Origin: Norana najaformis | Lineage: Eukaryota > Annelida > Clitellata > Crassiclitellata > Hormogastridae | NCBI GenBank assembly: GCA_964023275.1 | Contig: OZ029914.1 | Coordinates: forward strand, 32,557,351 to 32,621,350 | Direction: 5' to 3' | DNA length: 64,000 bases | In this document: in pieces, positions 30,100 to 43,100 of the stretch | Layout of the letters: every line of letters starts with the position of its first letter | Position numbering within the stretch: the stretch's first letter is position 1 | The notes under the pieces: generated by a model | What the model saw: only the letters and a program-made list of their open reading frames with translations | Databases searched by the model: none | What the model was told of the DNA's origin: nothing | Made by a program: the position numbers and the translations under genes

Positions 30100-31060
30100 G
30101 CACAGGTTCTGTATGGCAGTGGGGGAAATCAGTGAATGGCTAGATGACTGAAGACACATTCATCCCACTTCCCAAGAAAAGTGATCAGAAGCAGAGTACA
30201 ATTCATAGGACAACTGCACTGGTCTCAAATGCTAGCAAAATTTTACTCAGGATCATCCTGGAGCAGATCCAGAACAAAACAGAAAGCAAGATTGCAGAGG
30301 AACAGCGTGGCTTCCATCAGCAAAGAGTGATGAGCAAACAGATCACCAATCTTCGGATCCTTGTGCAAAAGACACGACGGGATCACGGACAATCTCTGAG
30401 AGTTCTGTGGATGTCAAGAAGGCATTTTGATTTGATCTCACAACATAGATGTGGCCTATTATGCTTGACATGGGATTCCCAGTACATCTCATCAACTTAT
30501 TAGCAAAGCCGTACGGGAAACAGCTAACAGCTAGAGTGAGAGTAGCAGGTACACATCCAAATTGTTCTGTGTGAGAAAGGGTGTCAAGCCAGGTTGTGTC
30601 CTTTAATCACACCTGTTCAACATTCCCTTAGATATGGCCATGAGAGAAACACTTGATGGTTTCCAAGAAGGATTAAAATGCGATCGTAGGAAAGTCTTCA
30701 ACCTTAGGTATGCTGATGACATTGTGTTGTTAGCTGGTTCTGCGACAGAATTGCAGTTGCTAGATGATCTTGATTGTCTTGATTGTCTTAGCTGCAAATT
30801 TAGCTGTTATTGATTAATATCGACAAGAAAAAGGTGACAGAAATGGAGGGTGCTACCTGCTGTATCAAGATCCAGGATGAACAGCTGGAGGAGATTGATA
30901 TATTCCTTGCCTAACATCTCTCATCACCAAAGACGCATAGTGCACAAAGGAAATCATAGCCAGATTGAATATGAATCAAGGAATCGTAAGAAACTTGAAG
31001 AAACTACAGAAACGTCATGGTTTATCAGTGAGTACTAAGACGAGGCTTCCAAAGGCATTC
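30100..31060 (+). pseudogene. decayed RTE-clade LINE reverse transcriptase fragment
   Basis: Broken plus-strand frames give EDTFIPLPKKSDQKQ, SNASKILLRIILEQI, IAEEQRGF (the AGF box altered), then KKGVKPGC-like bases and AMRETLDGFQEGLK followed by NLRYADDIVLLAGSATEL. The order and wording are those of RTE-type LINE polymerases. The YADD box is readable but frameshifts and stops lie between the blocks. It differs from the intact element at 58-61 kb, so it is another RTE lineage. Confidence 0.7.
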
Positions 31061-32184
31061 ACATGGCCGGTCCAAACATAGTGCAGCCAACTCCAGAGCA
31101 AAGATGGCTAAAGGTAAAACAAGACAATCATTTTATCTGAAACTGCAAGCATACAGTTTGACCACGACATAGATTAAGAAATAAATTAAGAATAAGAAAC
31201 ATGTCATAACAGCCAATAAAATCCAACTTTCAATTTTGTAAGTAATTGAACCGTCTACTTTCTAGGGCCACAGAGGTGATTCGTCCCAGCAAACACAGAG
31301 CACACTCAGTTAGCTCAATCTGCCTGATATTGTCCACATCAACACAGAGCATGCTCCATGCAAAAATCGAACCACGTTCCAAGCATAGTGAAACACGCCC
31401 TCTAAAACTACACGTACTTCAGTACTTCAGTCAACTCTCATTTCAAGATCTCATAAACAGATCTCATGAACACCCAGTAAAGTTATACACTCAAACAGCC
31501 CGATCAATGATAAACGGAACAAGACTCAAGAATTCTGGCTAACACCAAGCCAATAGTTTGATGCTCCAAGACAATATATTACCTAAATTCTAGCTTCTGA
31601 AACAAAGAAGTAAATAATTCATTATTCAATAAACATCAATAAACAAGTATTATTCATTAAACAAGTACAAAAATCTAAATTCCATCTTTTGATAACCGAA
31701 TTTTACACTCGACAACTCAAAATCCAATGCCTCTGATCAAGAAAACAAAAAAATCAAAAATCAGTGCCTAAATTTGTGGCCAAAACTAAAAGCAATAAAA
31801 CTGAAATAAAACATTTAAAGACTTCTATCTAAAGCATATATGACTTTCAACAATTCAAGGTCATACCTGGCTCTTGTGCTTAGCTGTGATGCATCTACCC
31901 AGTATCACATCCACACTAAATCAAAACTGCAAAAGGAAGCACTTAACTGGCAAATGGTGTACTGAATTTGCAATGAGCACAAAGTATGCCTACTGTGAAG
32001 GAGCATAATGTACTAAAATGGGTAAAAAAGCTGGAAAAATGCACATATGCTGTAACTGCTGAAGCACTGAAATGAACAAGAAACAAACACATTAAAATTT
32101 CATTAGCTTCATGTTCTGATGTCTTTGAAATTTTTCATGATCACATCACACTTTCATGCGATAAATAAATTATAACACCATTAA

Positions 32185-32265
32185 ATCATAATCTCAGGAT
32201 TTCTTCAGCACTCTAAAAAGCCAAGTCGAGAGAACCAGCTTATTCACAGGTACTTAGCGAAAAAC
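32185..32265 (-). mobile_element. L2-like LINE 3' end, family A, short copy
   Basis: AATCTCAGGATTTCTTCAGC, then AAGCCAAGTCGAGAGAACC and AGCTTATTCACAGG. Terminal block only. Confidence 0.5.
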
Positions 32266-32956
32266 ATCTGACTGCATTACAGTATGATCTCATGGTGTTA
32301 AGTCTGATTACAGGATCAGGATCTTTATTGTATGTCCCATCACACCGATCACATTACAATCTGCCATCAATGTAAGCTATGTAAATGTAAGGTAAGGTAA
32401 ATCACTCATTTATCATGTACCTCTATCAACAAATCTTCAAAAATGTAGGCCAGAGTTTAGATCTTTTACCAACCCTCAAACAACCTTTCTTTATAGGCTA
32501 GGTAGTTTAACGACTTCCCATTTTGGCATGATGACTATGGGGATCCAACCAAGATAGCTCGTGAAAGGCCTACACCTAGACAGTCAGAAAAGTTGATTAT
32601 AAAGAAATAATAAAAAATTAAACATACAGTATTTAAATATTTTTAAAATGTATTCAATTATTTTAAAATAAACTGTCTTTTAAAAGAAAAGTAATATAAA
32701 ATCTTTGTCTTTCAGGAGCAATACTGATAAAACCATCCAAACTATTAAGCGGCATTTTTCTCTTATCATACATCTCATCACATGTTGAAATGCAGAATTC
32801 TGCTGAGGGTAACCAAAATGCTTCTTCAAAAAAAACAATCTTCAAAACAAAAAAATCCCTGGTTATACTTCACTCGCTTCACCGGATGTGTAGCACTTTT
32901 CATTTCACTCAACCGACCATTAACTGCTGATGACTCAAAAACCGAACAATTTGCAA

Positions 32957-35900
32957 TTATTTATCGCAAAGGCCATGGGAGGTGATGCCATTTGCCAGCT
33001 GCTCCTCTTCAGTTGGGAGTTTGATACACGGGTCAACTAATGTCAGAATTAGACCGGAAACCAGAAGAAGAATGCAGATGACGTTTCCACTGCCCTGGCC
33101 AAGCAGAGACCGGATGGCCTCAAGAGCGCCATAAAACAAGTTGCGTTCTTCTTCGGCAGCAGACAGTTTTTCTGCTTCCTACAACAAAACATTCGCATTA
33201 TAAAAAACACTGGTACACTAAGAATCAAACTCAAGACATACAGTAAGAGGTCTGCATTGCACTTAAACAAGCAAACCTAGTTGATTACAGCAAGAAATTG
33301 GTATAAAATGTACTGGTAGTAAAGTAGAAATTAAAAACCATTGTCTCAATTACTCTTGCTTCCTTTTCATTTTCATATTGATCAAAGGATAATTTACCTG
33401 CCATAAAATCGCAATTGTAATTGTAAGCTTGAGAGTTCCACAGCGCCAAAAGAAAGCCAAGTCACAGGAAACAGCTTATCCACAGCTGCTCAGTCAAATT
33501 GATAAGCAGGAAGGGTTCAGTTCCAGGTCAAGATCCAAGAGTCCGGCAGGCAGGCAGTCAGATGGCTATGGTGGATGGCATTTGGAATTGGAGTAGAGAG
33601 ATAAGGGAAAGAGGAATCAGGATAGGATTTGTGGAAGATTTGTGCAGTCCATTCAGTGGCATTTTTTCCTTGCCTTCTCTCACCTTTATCAGCAAAATAC
33701 AGCTCAAGAAACAATTTCAGCTTAAGTTGTACCTCTCTAGCCGCCCTCTTAGAGGGCTATGCTTCAGACCCTTCAACAAGATCTGAAGAGGCACAATATA
33801 AACATCAAGTTCAACACATACATACATACATCTATGGAGCATGCAGCGCTTTTTTAGATACTTAAAAAAACACTGATTAAGACCGAGTCTTAATGTACAC
33901 ATGTATACACATATGTCCTTACATAGTACGTATGTACATAGTTACATGTGCACTTTGTACATATATGTATACACGTACTGGAACATACATACACTAGGCT
34001 CTTTTTATATTGCTACTTTTTGGCTCTTGAAGCAAAGCTTCTAGGTAGGATGACTGCAAACATCCGTTTATCACCTTTTCCAGAATACAGAAGAGATGTT
34101 GACATAATCTCACAGATATATCATGAGAAATATAAAAAAGCAAGTAAAACAATAAACCAGTAAAGAATAAGTCATTGATCAAAGAAAGAATAAGTGACAT
34201 AAGAAATTTAGAGACGCACCACATATATTCCTGCTTCCATGAGATAACTGACGAAGCTTGGTTCTTCAAGCGTCACTGGTGGCAAGTACTCACGCACTGG
34301 TTCCCTCACCCACCAATCAGAAGCAGAGAACCTATAAGTTGCAGCATCAATCCAGTTAAAGTGAGTAATGTTTGTAAATATTTACTTCAAATACTCTACA
34401 AAAATTTGAGTCAAGACCTAGCATCACCCACTGTAGTCATCCGACTGTCCACCTTCCTGACCCTTGGATCTTGACCTGGAACCAAAACTGAACTTACCAA
34501 TTTGTTTTAAAACGGGGTGCTTGTGAACAAGCTGGTTCCTGCAACTCAACTGTCTGGGTGCTTTAGAAATTTCAAGTTTACGATTAAGATTAGCAACAAA
34601 AAGCAATTCACTTAAGACAACAGGTCACAATATTTGGCAATTCTCCAGTTCTTCCAAGATAAATCAAAACATCACTGGATTACATAAATACAATCACAAT
34701 ATTTGCCTTTCTTTAATATCAAAAGAGATAAATCATGGGAATCAGTGTATTCATGATAACATGCTTTTATATGAATTATTAAACATGGAACAAAACTGTA
34801 ATAACCAGATACTAAATGAAATACCCCTTCAAGAATGCTAACTGACCTAAATATAGTTGAAAGTTCAGACACAAAAACGAAAGCATGAAGTAATGAGTGT
34901 AAATGGATGACAAAATGAGCAAATATGAACTAAATTCTGAAGAAATAAAGAATTAATTAAGCATTAATCAGTGAACTAATATCACGACAAAGAAACTGCA
35001 AAGTAAATTACTGAGAGTCTTACTTATCAGTTTTGGATTTGGTTGCAAAGTGGTATCTGTACAAGATGGCTCTCACATACTTTGGTGGTTTATTAGGAAA
35101 TGGATTGATATCCATCAGTTCCAGAACTGCACAAAAACAGAATATCTATAAAACATCTAAATAACAGCACATGCTGTTCTGATATTTCTATTTCTGCACG
35201 AGTCAGAACAATACTACAAAAGCTGAAACTTTAAGCCCAGAATGTGTCACAAGGTATGCAATTTGTATGAGCGATTGCTTTGCACGCAGTTTGTAGGTTC
35301 AAGCCAAGTGGAGATCTCCTGAGTAAGTCCATGCACAGTTTCTTGGTACCATTGACTTCTGCTTTATCATTAGATAGTGGCACTTAATACATACAGAAAT
35401 AATAATAATAATAACAACAATAATAAACAATAACAGTAATAATAATAATATGGAAGGTGTGGGCTCAAGCACAGGTGCCTTATGCCTCTGGAAACTCTGA
35501 AATAGCTTTTTTAAAATAAATTTTAAAAATAACAGTGAAAATCTACCTTCTTCCTGATTCCGAAGCAGACGGAAGACTAAATTCAGAAACCAAGGATTCT
35601 GGTCATAATGTCCTCTAGCAGCAAACCACATCTGGGCGTCAAGTCGAGGATAATGTGGTGCTGTTAATCATGCCAAACACAAATCAGTAACAAAACTATT
35701 CAAATGAAAAACAATTTAACACACAGAAAAAACATGACTCCACAAAAAAGTTCAAAAAGACCTGAAACTGTAAAAGACCTGAAAACAATTAACAAACATT
35801 AAAACAACAATTCCATGTAAGTAGAAAATATTGCAACTATCAGAAAATATCACAGTTAAGTAACAGAAAGTTCAACTGAGTCAGCAATTAAAATTTGCAA

Positions 35901-38900
35901 TGGATTCATAAATTACATCGAATAAAAATCTACTTGCCAACAATCGAAAGTTTACTCTTCACATCATCCGGTTTGTAGCGGAAACTGTATTCTTTCCAGT
36001 TGCCCCGAAGTTTGTTGCTTCCCTCGAGTACAATCTCCACTCTTCCATCAGCTTCTTCATTAGACCTACAGATCAATAGCCACTAATATTTATAAAAATA
36101 GGAATTATAAGTTCAGAGGAAGACAAATAAAAACATTTATTTTATGAGCAAAGACAAAGAACAAATGACTGCACAAATAAATGTACAAATAAATGAAAAT
36201 CAACGAAGACAAAAACCTTCTGTGAAACAACAGTCGTGTGCAACTTGTGCTCATCAACTTAGACATCAAAACAAGTTCTTTGATTTGGTTATTAACTATA
36301 AATTGTAAACCTACATCTGACTCTGGGACAGGCTGGTGTTGAACTAAGAAGCAATAGAGACGTAACACAACTAAGACTCGTATGTTAGAAACACGGCCTT
36401 GAGATCTCAGAGCAACAGCTTGCATACTTGAGAAACAAATTGTACGGATTTGTCAGACGATAGTTCTGTGAAGTCCAGGCGTACACATCTTGTAACGTCT
36501 GCGGCAGAAGAGTTTCAGTGTCTTTCCGAATAGCAGCGTGCGGAACCTGCACAGGTTTAAAAGACACATCTGGCATGTTCCTCAGTTAAGCCATTGACAA
36601 AAATCTTACAAATAATTCAGCTGTTTCAACAGAAGGAAATTTTTTATCTTCAAATTTTGCAAAATCTGTAGTAGTACCAATTACAGGTCAAATGTAAGAA
36701 CTCGCAAGTCATGCATCCTCATTGCATGCACCCATTAGAAATAAGATACAGGTTAACTTAATCTGAAGATAAAAAAGGCAGGAAGAAACTACTTACGAGG
36801 CTGATTGAGAACAACGTGAAAGCAATCAGTCCAAAGAACGCACAACCAGCTAGATCTCGGACCTTGGATTTTGAGCAATGCCGCTTGTCCCATAATACTC
36901 TAGACAAAATTGAATTGAAAACAAATTAGATTTTATGTCAGTTTTCTTCACCCATGAAACTCTTCACTGTCACATGTTTCACAGCCTTCTTCTTCACATC
37001 TCTATAGACATGTCTTTACTTCAACCTCCATTGTTCTTCTGCTTCTGAGAGTTTCTCGATTTTCCCCATGTCTGCTCCCTTTCTGGCTTTATTTCTCTGT
37101 CCTTAACATTGTTTATCACTGCCTGTGTTCTGTCTGTCTCTCTCTTGCAAAAAATGATATATGTTGAAGTTAACTAAAATAAAGGACTTAAAGCGCCTAA
37201 CGAAAGCTAAGTCACAGGAACCAGCTTATTCACAGGTGCTCAGCCAAAACAAAATCAACAGGCAAGAAGCATTCGGTTCCAGGTCAAGATCCAAGAGTCA
37301 GGCAGGTAGGCAGGCAGTCAGGCAGGCAGTCAGGCAGGCAGGCAGGTAGGCAGGCAGGCAAGTCAGCCAGCTATGGTGGGTGGTGTTTGAAATACATACA
37401 TACATACATATAGTACATATACATATAAATGCATGCACACATACATACACACATACATACATACAAACAGTTGTGTTACAAATATGAAATATAATGGTTC
37501 CTACTTGAAAATGGTACTTCCAACTTGCCAGACAAGTGAAACAGCCCCAAGGGCAACTGTCAGAGGCAATGCATAAGACAGAAACCAATCCAGGTCTTCG
37601 GGTGTAAAAGCTACATTCAAAAACAATAACATGAAAATCATATAAAGCTAATCCACAGCTTCAAAATTTCTCAGAACTACCACATAAGTGCTGTCTCAGG
37701 GAGACTAGTTTATATTCACTGGAGCTACATCAAATCAGGTCTGCAAGAGTCAGGTCTATCTGTAATACAGATTTAAAATAGTGTTCAACAAGTGTGTTTT
37801 AAAAAGCTGGAACTGCATACCAATTTCAGTTTCCAAACTCAGTGGTGCTGTCTGGATGCCAAAGGAAAATGAGTAGAGAATCAGGAACAACAATCCTGCA
37901 TAAGTTATGAGAGCAAAGACGTTTTCAAGTATCCTCAGCCGATCTGAACTTGGATGACTTTCTTTTGGATGATCCTTCTCAGCTACATAAACAATTAAAC
38001 CCAGGTTTAATGACTCATGCAAGTGAAAAAGCAGATAAACCAAACTACGAATTAATAACTCATCAGTACAAATAACAGAGTGAAACTTTGTATTAATATC
38101 TATAATTCTGTTATAGCCTCATTTTTATAAATATTATGCATTCACAAAGCAACAAAATAACATATTTTCAAATGAATGCATATTAAAAAAGCAAATGCCA
38201 TTTAAAACACAGGTGTACTACCTTACATAGTTAAAAACCTCAGATTTAATATCGTCAGATCATTTCTTCATGTGACAATTTCAGAGAAAAAATTCAACAG
38301 CACATAAAATTTAATATTCAACATCATTTAAATATTCGGCAGCATTTAAATATTGAGCAGTATGTAAATATTTAGCAGTAATTACATATTCAGCAGCATT
38401 TAAATATTTACAGACCTTTTGGCGACTGATGAACCCATTCCTGAATAAAATCATCGTCCACAAGTGAGAGACAAAGCGCTAGGACCAATAAAGGATAAAA
38501 ACCAAAGTTTCCACTCAACACCAGAAGGAGCGTGTGGACAAACTGAAATTTTATAAACAAACATGATTATCAAAAATTAAAACAATACGTGGAAAATAAT
38601 TAAAACGAGAATCAAAAATTCAGATATGCATAATGTTAAGAGTCGCTGAGTTCATCTGTGTTGGCAGGCTGTCAGAAATCCAGTTTACCTCCATTTTCAT
38701 TCTCTAAACATGAACATTCTTTTTCTTGCCTCAGTAACCTACATCTTCATCATCTTCTAAATTCAACAGTACCAGCTTTTAAATAATAAAAAAATCACAG
38801 TTTAATGTGAATTATAAATGAAATAGCTCAAAATAGGACAATTAATGTCTAAAAATCAAATAACAGAATTTAAGTGGTTTTAATATCAACTCCAAAACCA

Positions 38901-40094
38901 GGATTCTGGCACTCTAGCAGTACAAAGCAGACAATACAAATCTAGCAACTTTACAAAGCAGACAATACAAATCTAGCAACTTAACAGCAAAGTACAAATC
39001 TTACAACCTGACAATTTAGTGATCTTTCGGCACCAGTCTTTTGTCATGGGATCTTGTGCATCCCGTGCCGCTGCCCTCAGGAATGAAACTGACTACCAAC
39101 ATTTCTCCAAAGCTCAAACTCTTTCTTCAAAAAACGCCTCAAAACTTACCATTTCTCACTGGCTTTCAAACATCTGGATACCTAACAGTGGTGAAGGGTC
39201 TCACCCAATAAATTCATTGAAAAATGAGCAGGGTCAAGGCCCTATGGTTGCTATAGAAAAACATGTACATTTACATTTAACTGCATTTCATTCACCTGGC
39301 GATTAACTAATTAAGCCTCAGATTCTCATTTCTGTGTAACTTTGCACACATTAAAACTTTGGTAATTATGATGATGATGATGACGACGACGACGACAACA
39401 ACAACAACAACAACAATAATAATAAAAGTGCAAATCTAGCACCTGACAATACATGGCGAAGCGCTGTTGTTTCTTTGACGGGGAGAAAAATAACAGTGCG
39501 ACTGGTATCTGGATGACAAGAATTGCAGCCACACTTAAACGATGCCACCAGTCGGGAAACTGATGAAAAAGCCAAGCGATCGGTGTTGGCAATAACTACA
39601 AGAAGTACAGACAAAGTCAAATACAGTGCTCAGCACAATGTATGTAAGCTTGAAGTTTAACTGCATTCAGTATTTATGCCTGCCTGTCTATCTGTATGTA
39701 TGCATGTATGTAGGCTTGTATGTACATATGTATATGTATGTGTGTATGTATGTTTGTATGTATGCATGGCCCTTCAGAGATTCAGAGGGCCCGGGGCCAC
39801 TGCAAATATGAGGCCCCAATCTTAAAGCATGGTCATTATAAGTTTACTAAATTGCAGTTGTGAATTATAACATAAACAAAGAGAAATAAATATTATATTA
39901 ATATTAAATTTTAAAAAATTTGAAAGATTTGTCGCTAGTTACCGAATCATATCATAAATAGAGAATCTGTGAACAGAATAAGAACATTTCCTTATTTCAA
40001 AGCAGACGAAAAACAGTATGTAAAGAAGAGGCCCATTATCATGTGAGGCCTGGGCCAAATGGCCATGCTGCCCCCCTCTGATAGGGCCTGTATG

Positions 40095-40128
<34 letters not shown>

Positions 40129-43100
40129 TGTATGTATGTATACATGCATGAGTGCATGTATATATACATACATACATACATGTATGTATGTATGTATACA
40201 TGCATGAGTGCATGCCTACAAATTTGTACCAAGCATATATCTATTTAGACACTTAATATGGCACCTCTAAAATACCCCTCAAAAGTGCTGCAAGAACTTC
40301 TCAAACATGAACTGAAATGTTCAGCGAAGCCCAGTGTTACAATTTCTCCAGACTTACATATTTCATTGACAGTAACAGACATTAGAAAAATGAATCCGAT
40401 TAAAAAAACTTCTGCTCTCACAAGATTTAAAACTGCCAGTAAGACATTTTGCAGCACACGACCTATCTGCAAACACACGTCATACATTGCAGAGAAACAA
40501 TATTTCACATGTTTTCCAGTCAACAACATCTGGCGTTTTTCTTCCTTTTCCCACAGAATAGCTCTTGATCCTTAACTCTGTTCGACCATATCTTCTCCAC
40601 TCTTCATTCTGCTCCGTCTTTGTCCTACTATCTTGCTCCACCCTACTTCCTCATCATCCCAACTAAGTATCTTTCCCCTTTGTATTTTACCTCCCTTCCT
40701 TCTCTGCCCTGTACGCCTTCATCTCTCATTCTGTTTTCTTTCCTCCTTTCCCTCTAGCTATCCAGTTCCATGCCTCTCATTCTTCCACCTTCTTTCCCTC
40801 CATTTCTATCAGCCTTTCTCACTCCCTTCATTCCCGTTCCTCCCATTCCTTCTTATCTTGATGTTTCCCTCTGCCTAACTGCTTGTCTCTCTCTATCACT
40901 TTTCTCCCTCAATCTTTTTGTCACTACTTTCATTCTTCCAACTTCTCTACCATCATGCCTTTCTCCAATCAATATCTTTTAGACTTCAATTCCCATGCTA
41001 AGAACTTAAAAAGTTCAGCTACAATGCAATAATTTTGTTAAATTATCAGTAGAAGCGTAAAGGCAAACATACCTGGGTTTCATAATGATGTTTCATTGCT
41101 AAAAGCAGCAAAACAAACATCATCATCACCACCACCACACCATCACCTTTATTAAAAGCTAGGAAATTTAAAAAAAAATTAATACAATAATATATAAACA
41201 GAATATCTTTAAGACAGGTATCTTCTGCAACAGGTAGCTGTGCATAGTTAAAAATCAGATAATCAGAGAAGCCCCTAAGTTGGTGGATTATTCAATCTAT
41301 CATCTGCCAGTCAATGAGAGACACTGGCGATGTTCTACCTTCAAATACATTTTCAATACGTTCTTCCACTACTCAGAAAGTCTTAAGTCACTTCAGGAAA
41401 TCATCAGAGTGTCTGTTTAACAGGAAGTCAGTATGTCAGGCAATTCAGCCAGCAGTCTAGATCAAATATTTCTTTCATTTACACCTCAAACTCCTTAATC
41501 CCAGCAGGAGTTTACTCTCCAACTTACCCGTAAGTGACCACCAGGTGGCGCTGTTGCTGAGCAGCTTAATGACTCCAGAGACAAACGTCAGACGAAAGAG
41601 CAGCCACTTGACGAGCCACAGGGTGATCCGATCATGAGCATGGTGATCGACGATGTCGTGCAGCCCAAAACAGTTGAGCGGAGCCACGACTATGGTGAGA
41701 AATCCGGCTTCCAGCAGTAAAATATCCCTACAAGAAGGAAGACAGCCAGTGAGAGCACATACAGAGAGGGACAAGTGAGGCCACTTGACTGAACAAATAC
41801 AAGGAACAACCAAGGTCACGTAACTGATCGCGGAGGTACAACTGATGCCACGTAACAGAACATACAGACGAGGGACAAGTTAGGCCACTTGGATGAACAA
41901 ACAGATGAGGAACAAGAAAGGACAATTAACTGAACAACTACAAGGGACATGTAATAATACATGTAATAATGCAATACATAAGAGGTACAAGAGACTCCAC
42001 TTAAACTGATACATCACGTAATCACAACATGAGCTGTACGCCACTAACAGATGATAGCCACGCACAATAGCATTAAACGTGGCAAAAAAATGCCATGAAC
42101 TGGAGTTTTACATAGTTTTTACAAGGCAGCAGATCTTCAAGAATGTAACACTTACCATTGACAATAGATGAATGTTTGTCCGACCTAAATAAAAAAGTCA
42201 AGCAACACATCGTCATAAGCACGCAGCAGCTCATCAGCTAGTACAACACATTAGCATGCTATAAACGTCAACAGAGGAAGCAACATTTAACATACAATGA
42301 AGTGTTGTAAGAAAAAAAAAAGTAAAAAACGAAGAACATGTTCACTAACTTTTACTAATATTTATTTAGCATTTTCAAAAAAAAACGTTAAGCAACAATG
42401 CATAAGTAATATTACAATCCTACTTTCCTCATGCAGTAATCATATAACCCAAATATATCAGTGCCCTTGTGAGGTTCTGGAGAGGTGATATAAAATGTTC
42501 CAACACAAATATACAACAGGCAGATTTAACCAGAACTAGAAATTATGGATTCTATGCTTGTTATGCTACACATGGAAGCCATACATAGTACATGTGGTGA
42601 AGAGAGGTGTGTCAAGTTCTAAAACTGAATTAAATTTGGGATCCATGCACTGGAACAGAATTTGGGTTTTAGGCTAATGATACACATCACAAGGTCTGAT
42701 ATGTTTAGTAATGGTACATCTTTTTGACTACTTTTACATAACAATCACATCGTCAAGTCCTGAATAGGAGAATGGTAGCCCTTCTGCTTTTTTCATCTCA
42801 CCTTACCTCCAGACATCTGCTAACAGCTCTGCTCAAAAAACAATCTGCAAAAGATTATTATTTATGTCTGGATGGCTGCAGAAAAGGCAAATGATTGCCT
42901 GAAGGAACAGTGAGGCTGAACCTGGAACTGCTTAGCTCTGGGGTGCACTTAGCACTGAAGGCCCAAAACAGAACAGCCTGGCATCACATGATGAATACTT
43001 CTAGGCTCACAAGAATTTGATCATGGAGGGGGGAGAGATGCTCAGACTGAGACAGACATTAAGAGACAAACAAAGGTCACAGGAACAGACTGAAAGTGTT

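Larger units (their letters stand above)
26400..32956. other. gene-poor spacer between Onecut and LMF2
   Basis: No gene is supported. It holds a family B piece (27500-27770), two family A pieces (27880-27985, 28345-28625), a broken RTE reverse transcriptase (30100-31060), a 30-base local duplication near 29300-29365 and a weak family A piece at 32185-32265. The words TAGGCCTA and AGGCCTAC recur often. The LMF2 3' UTR is expected in the right-hand part. Confidence 0.55.

Noticed and set aside
39366..39620. Overlapping frames with poly-Leu, poly-Cys and poly-Ser
   Set aside because: They combine LMF2 exon 7 with a GAC/AAC triplet microsatellite read past its donor; only 39595-39443 is coding.
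40633..40982. Pro/Phe/Leu/Ser-rich frames
   Set aside because: They are the translation of a pyrimidine-rich intron tract.
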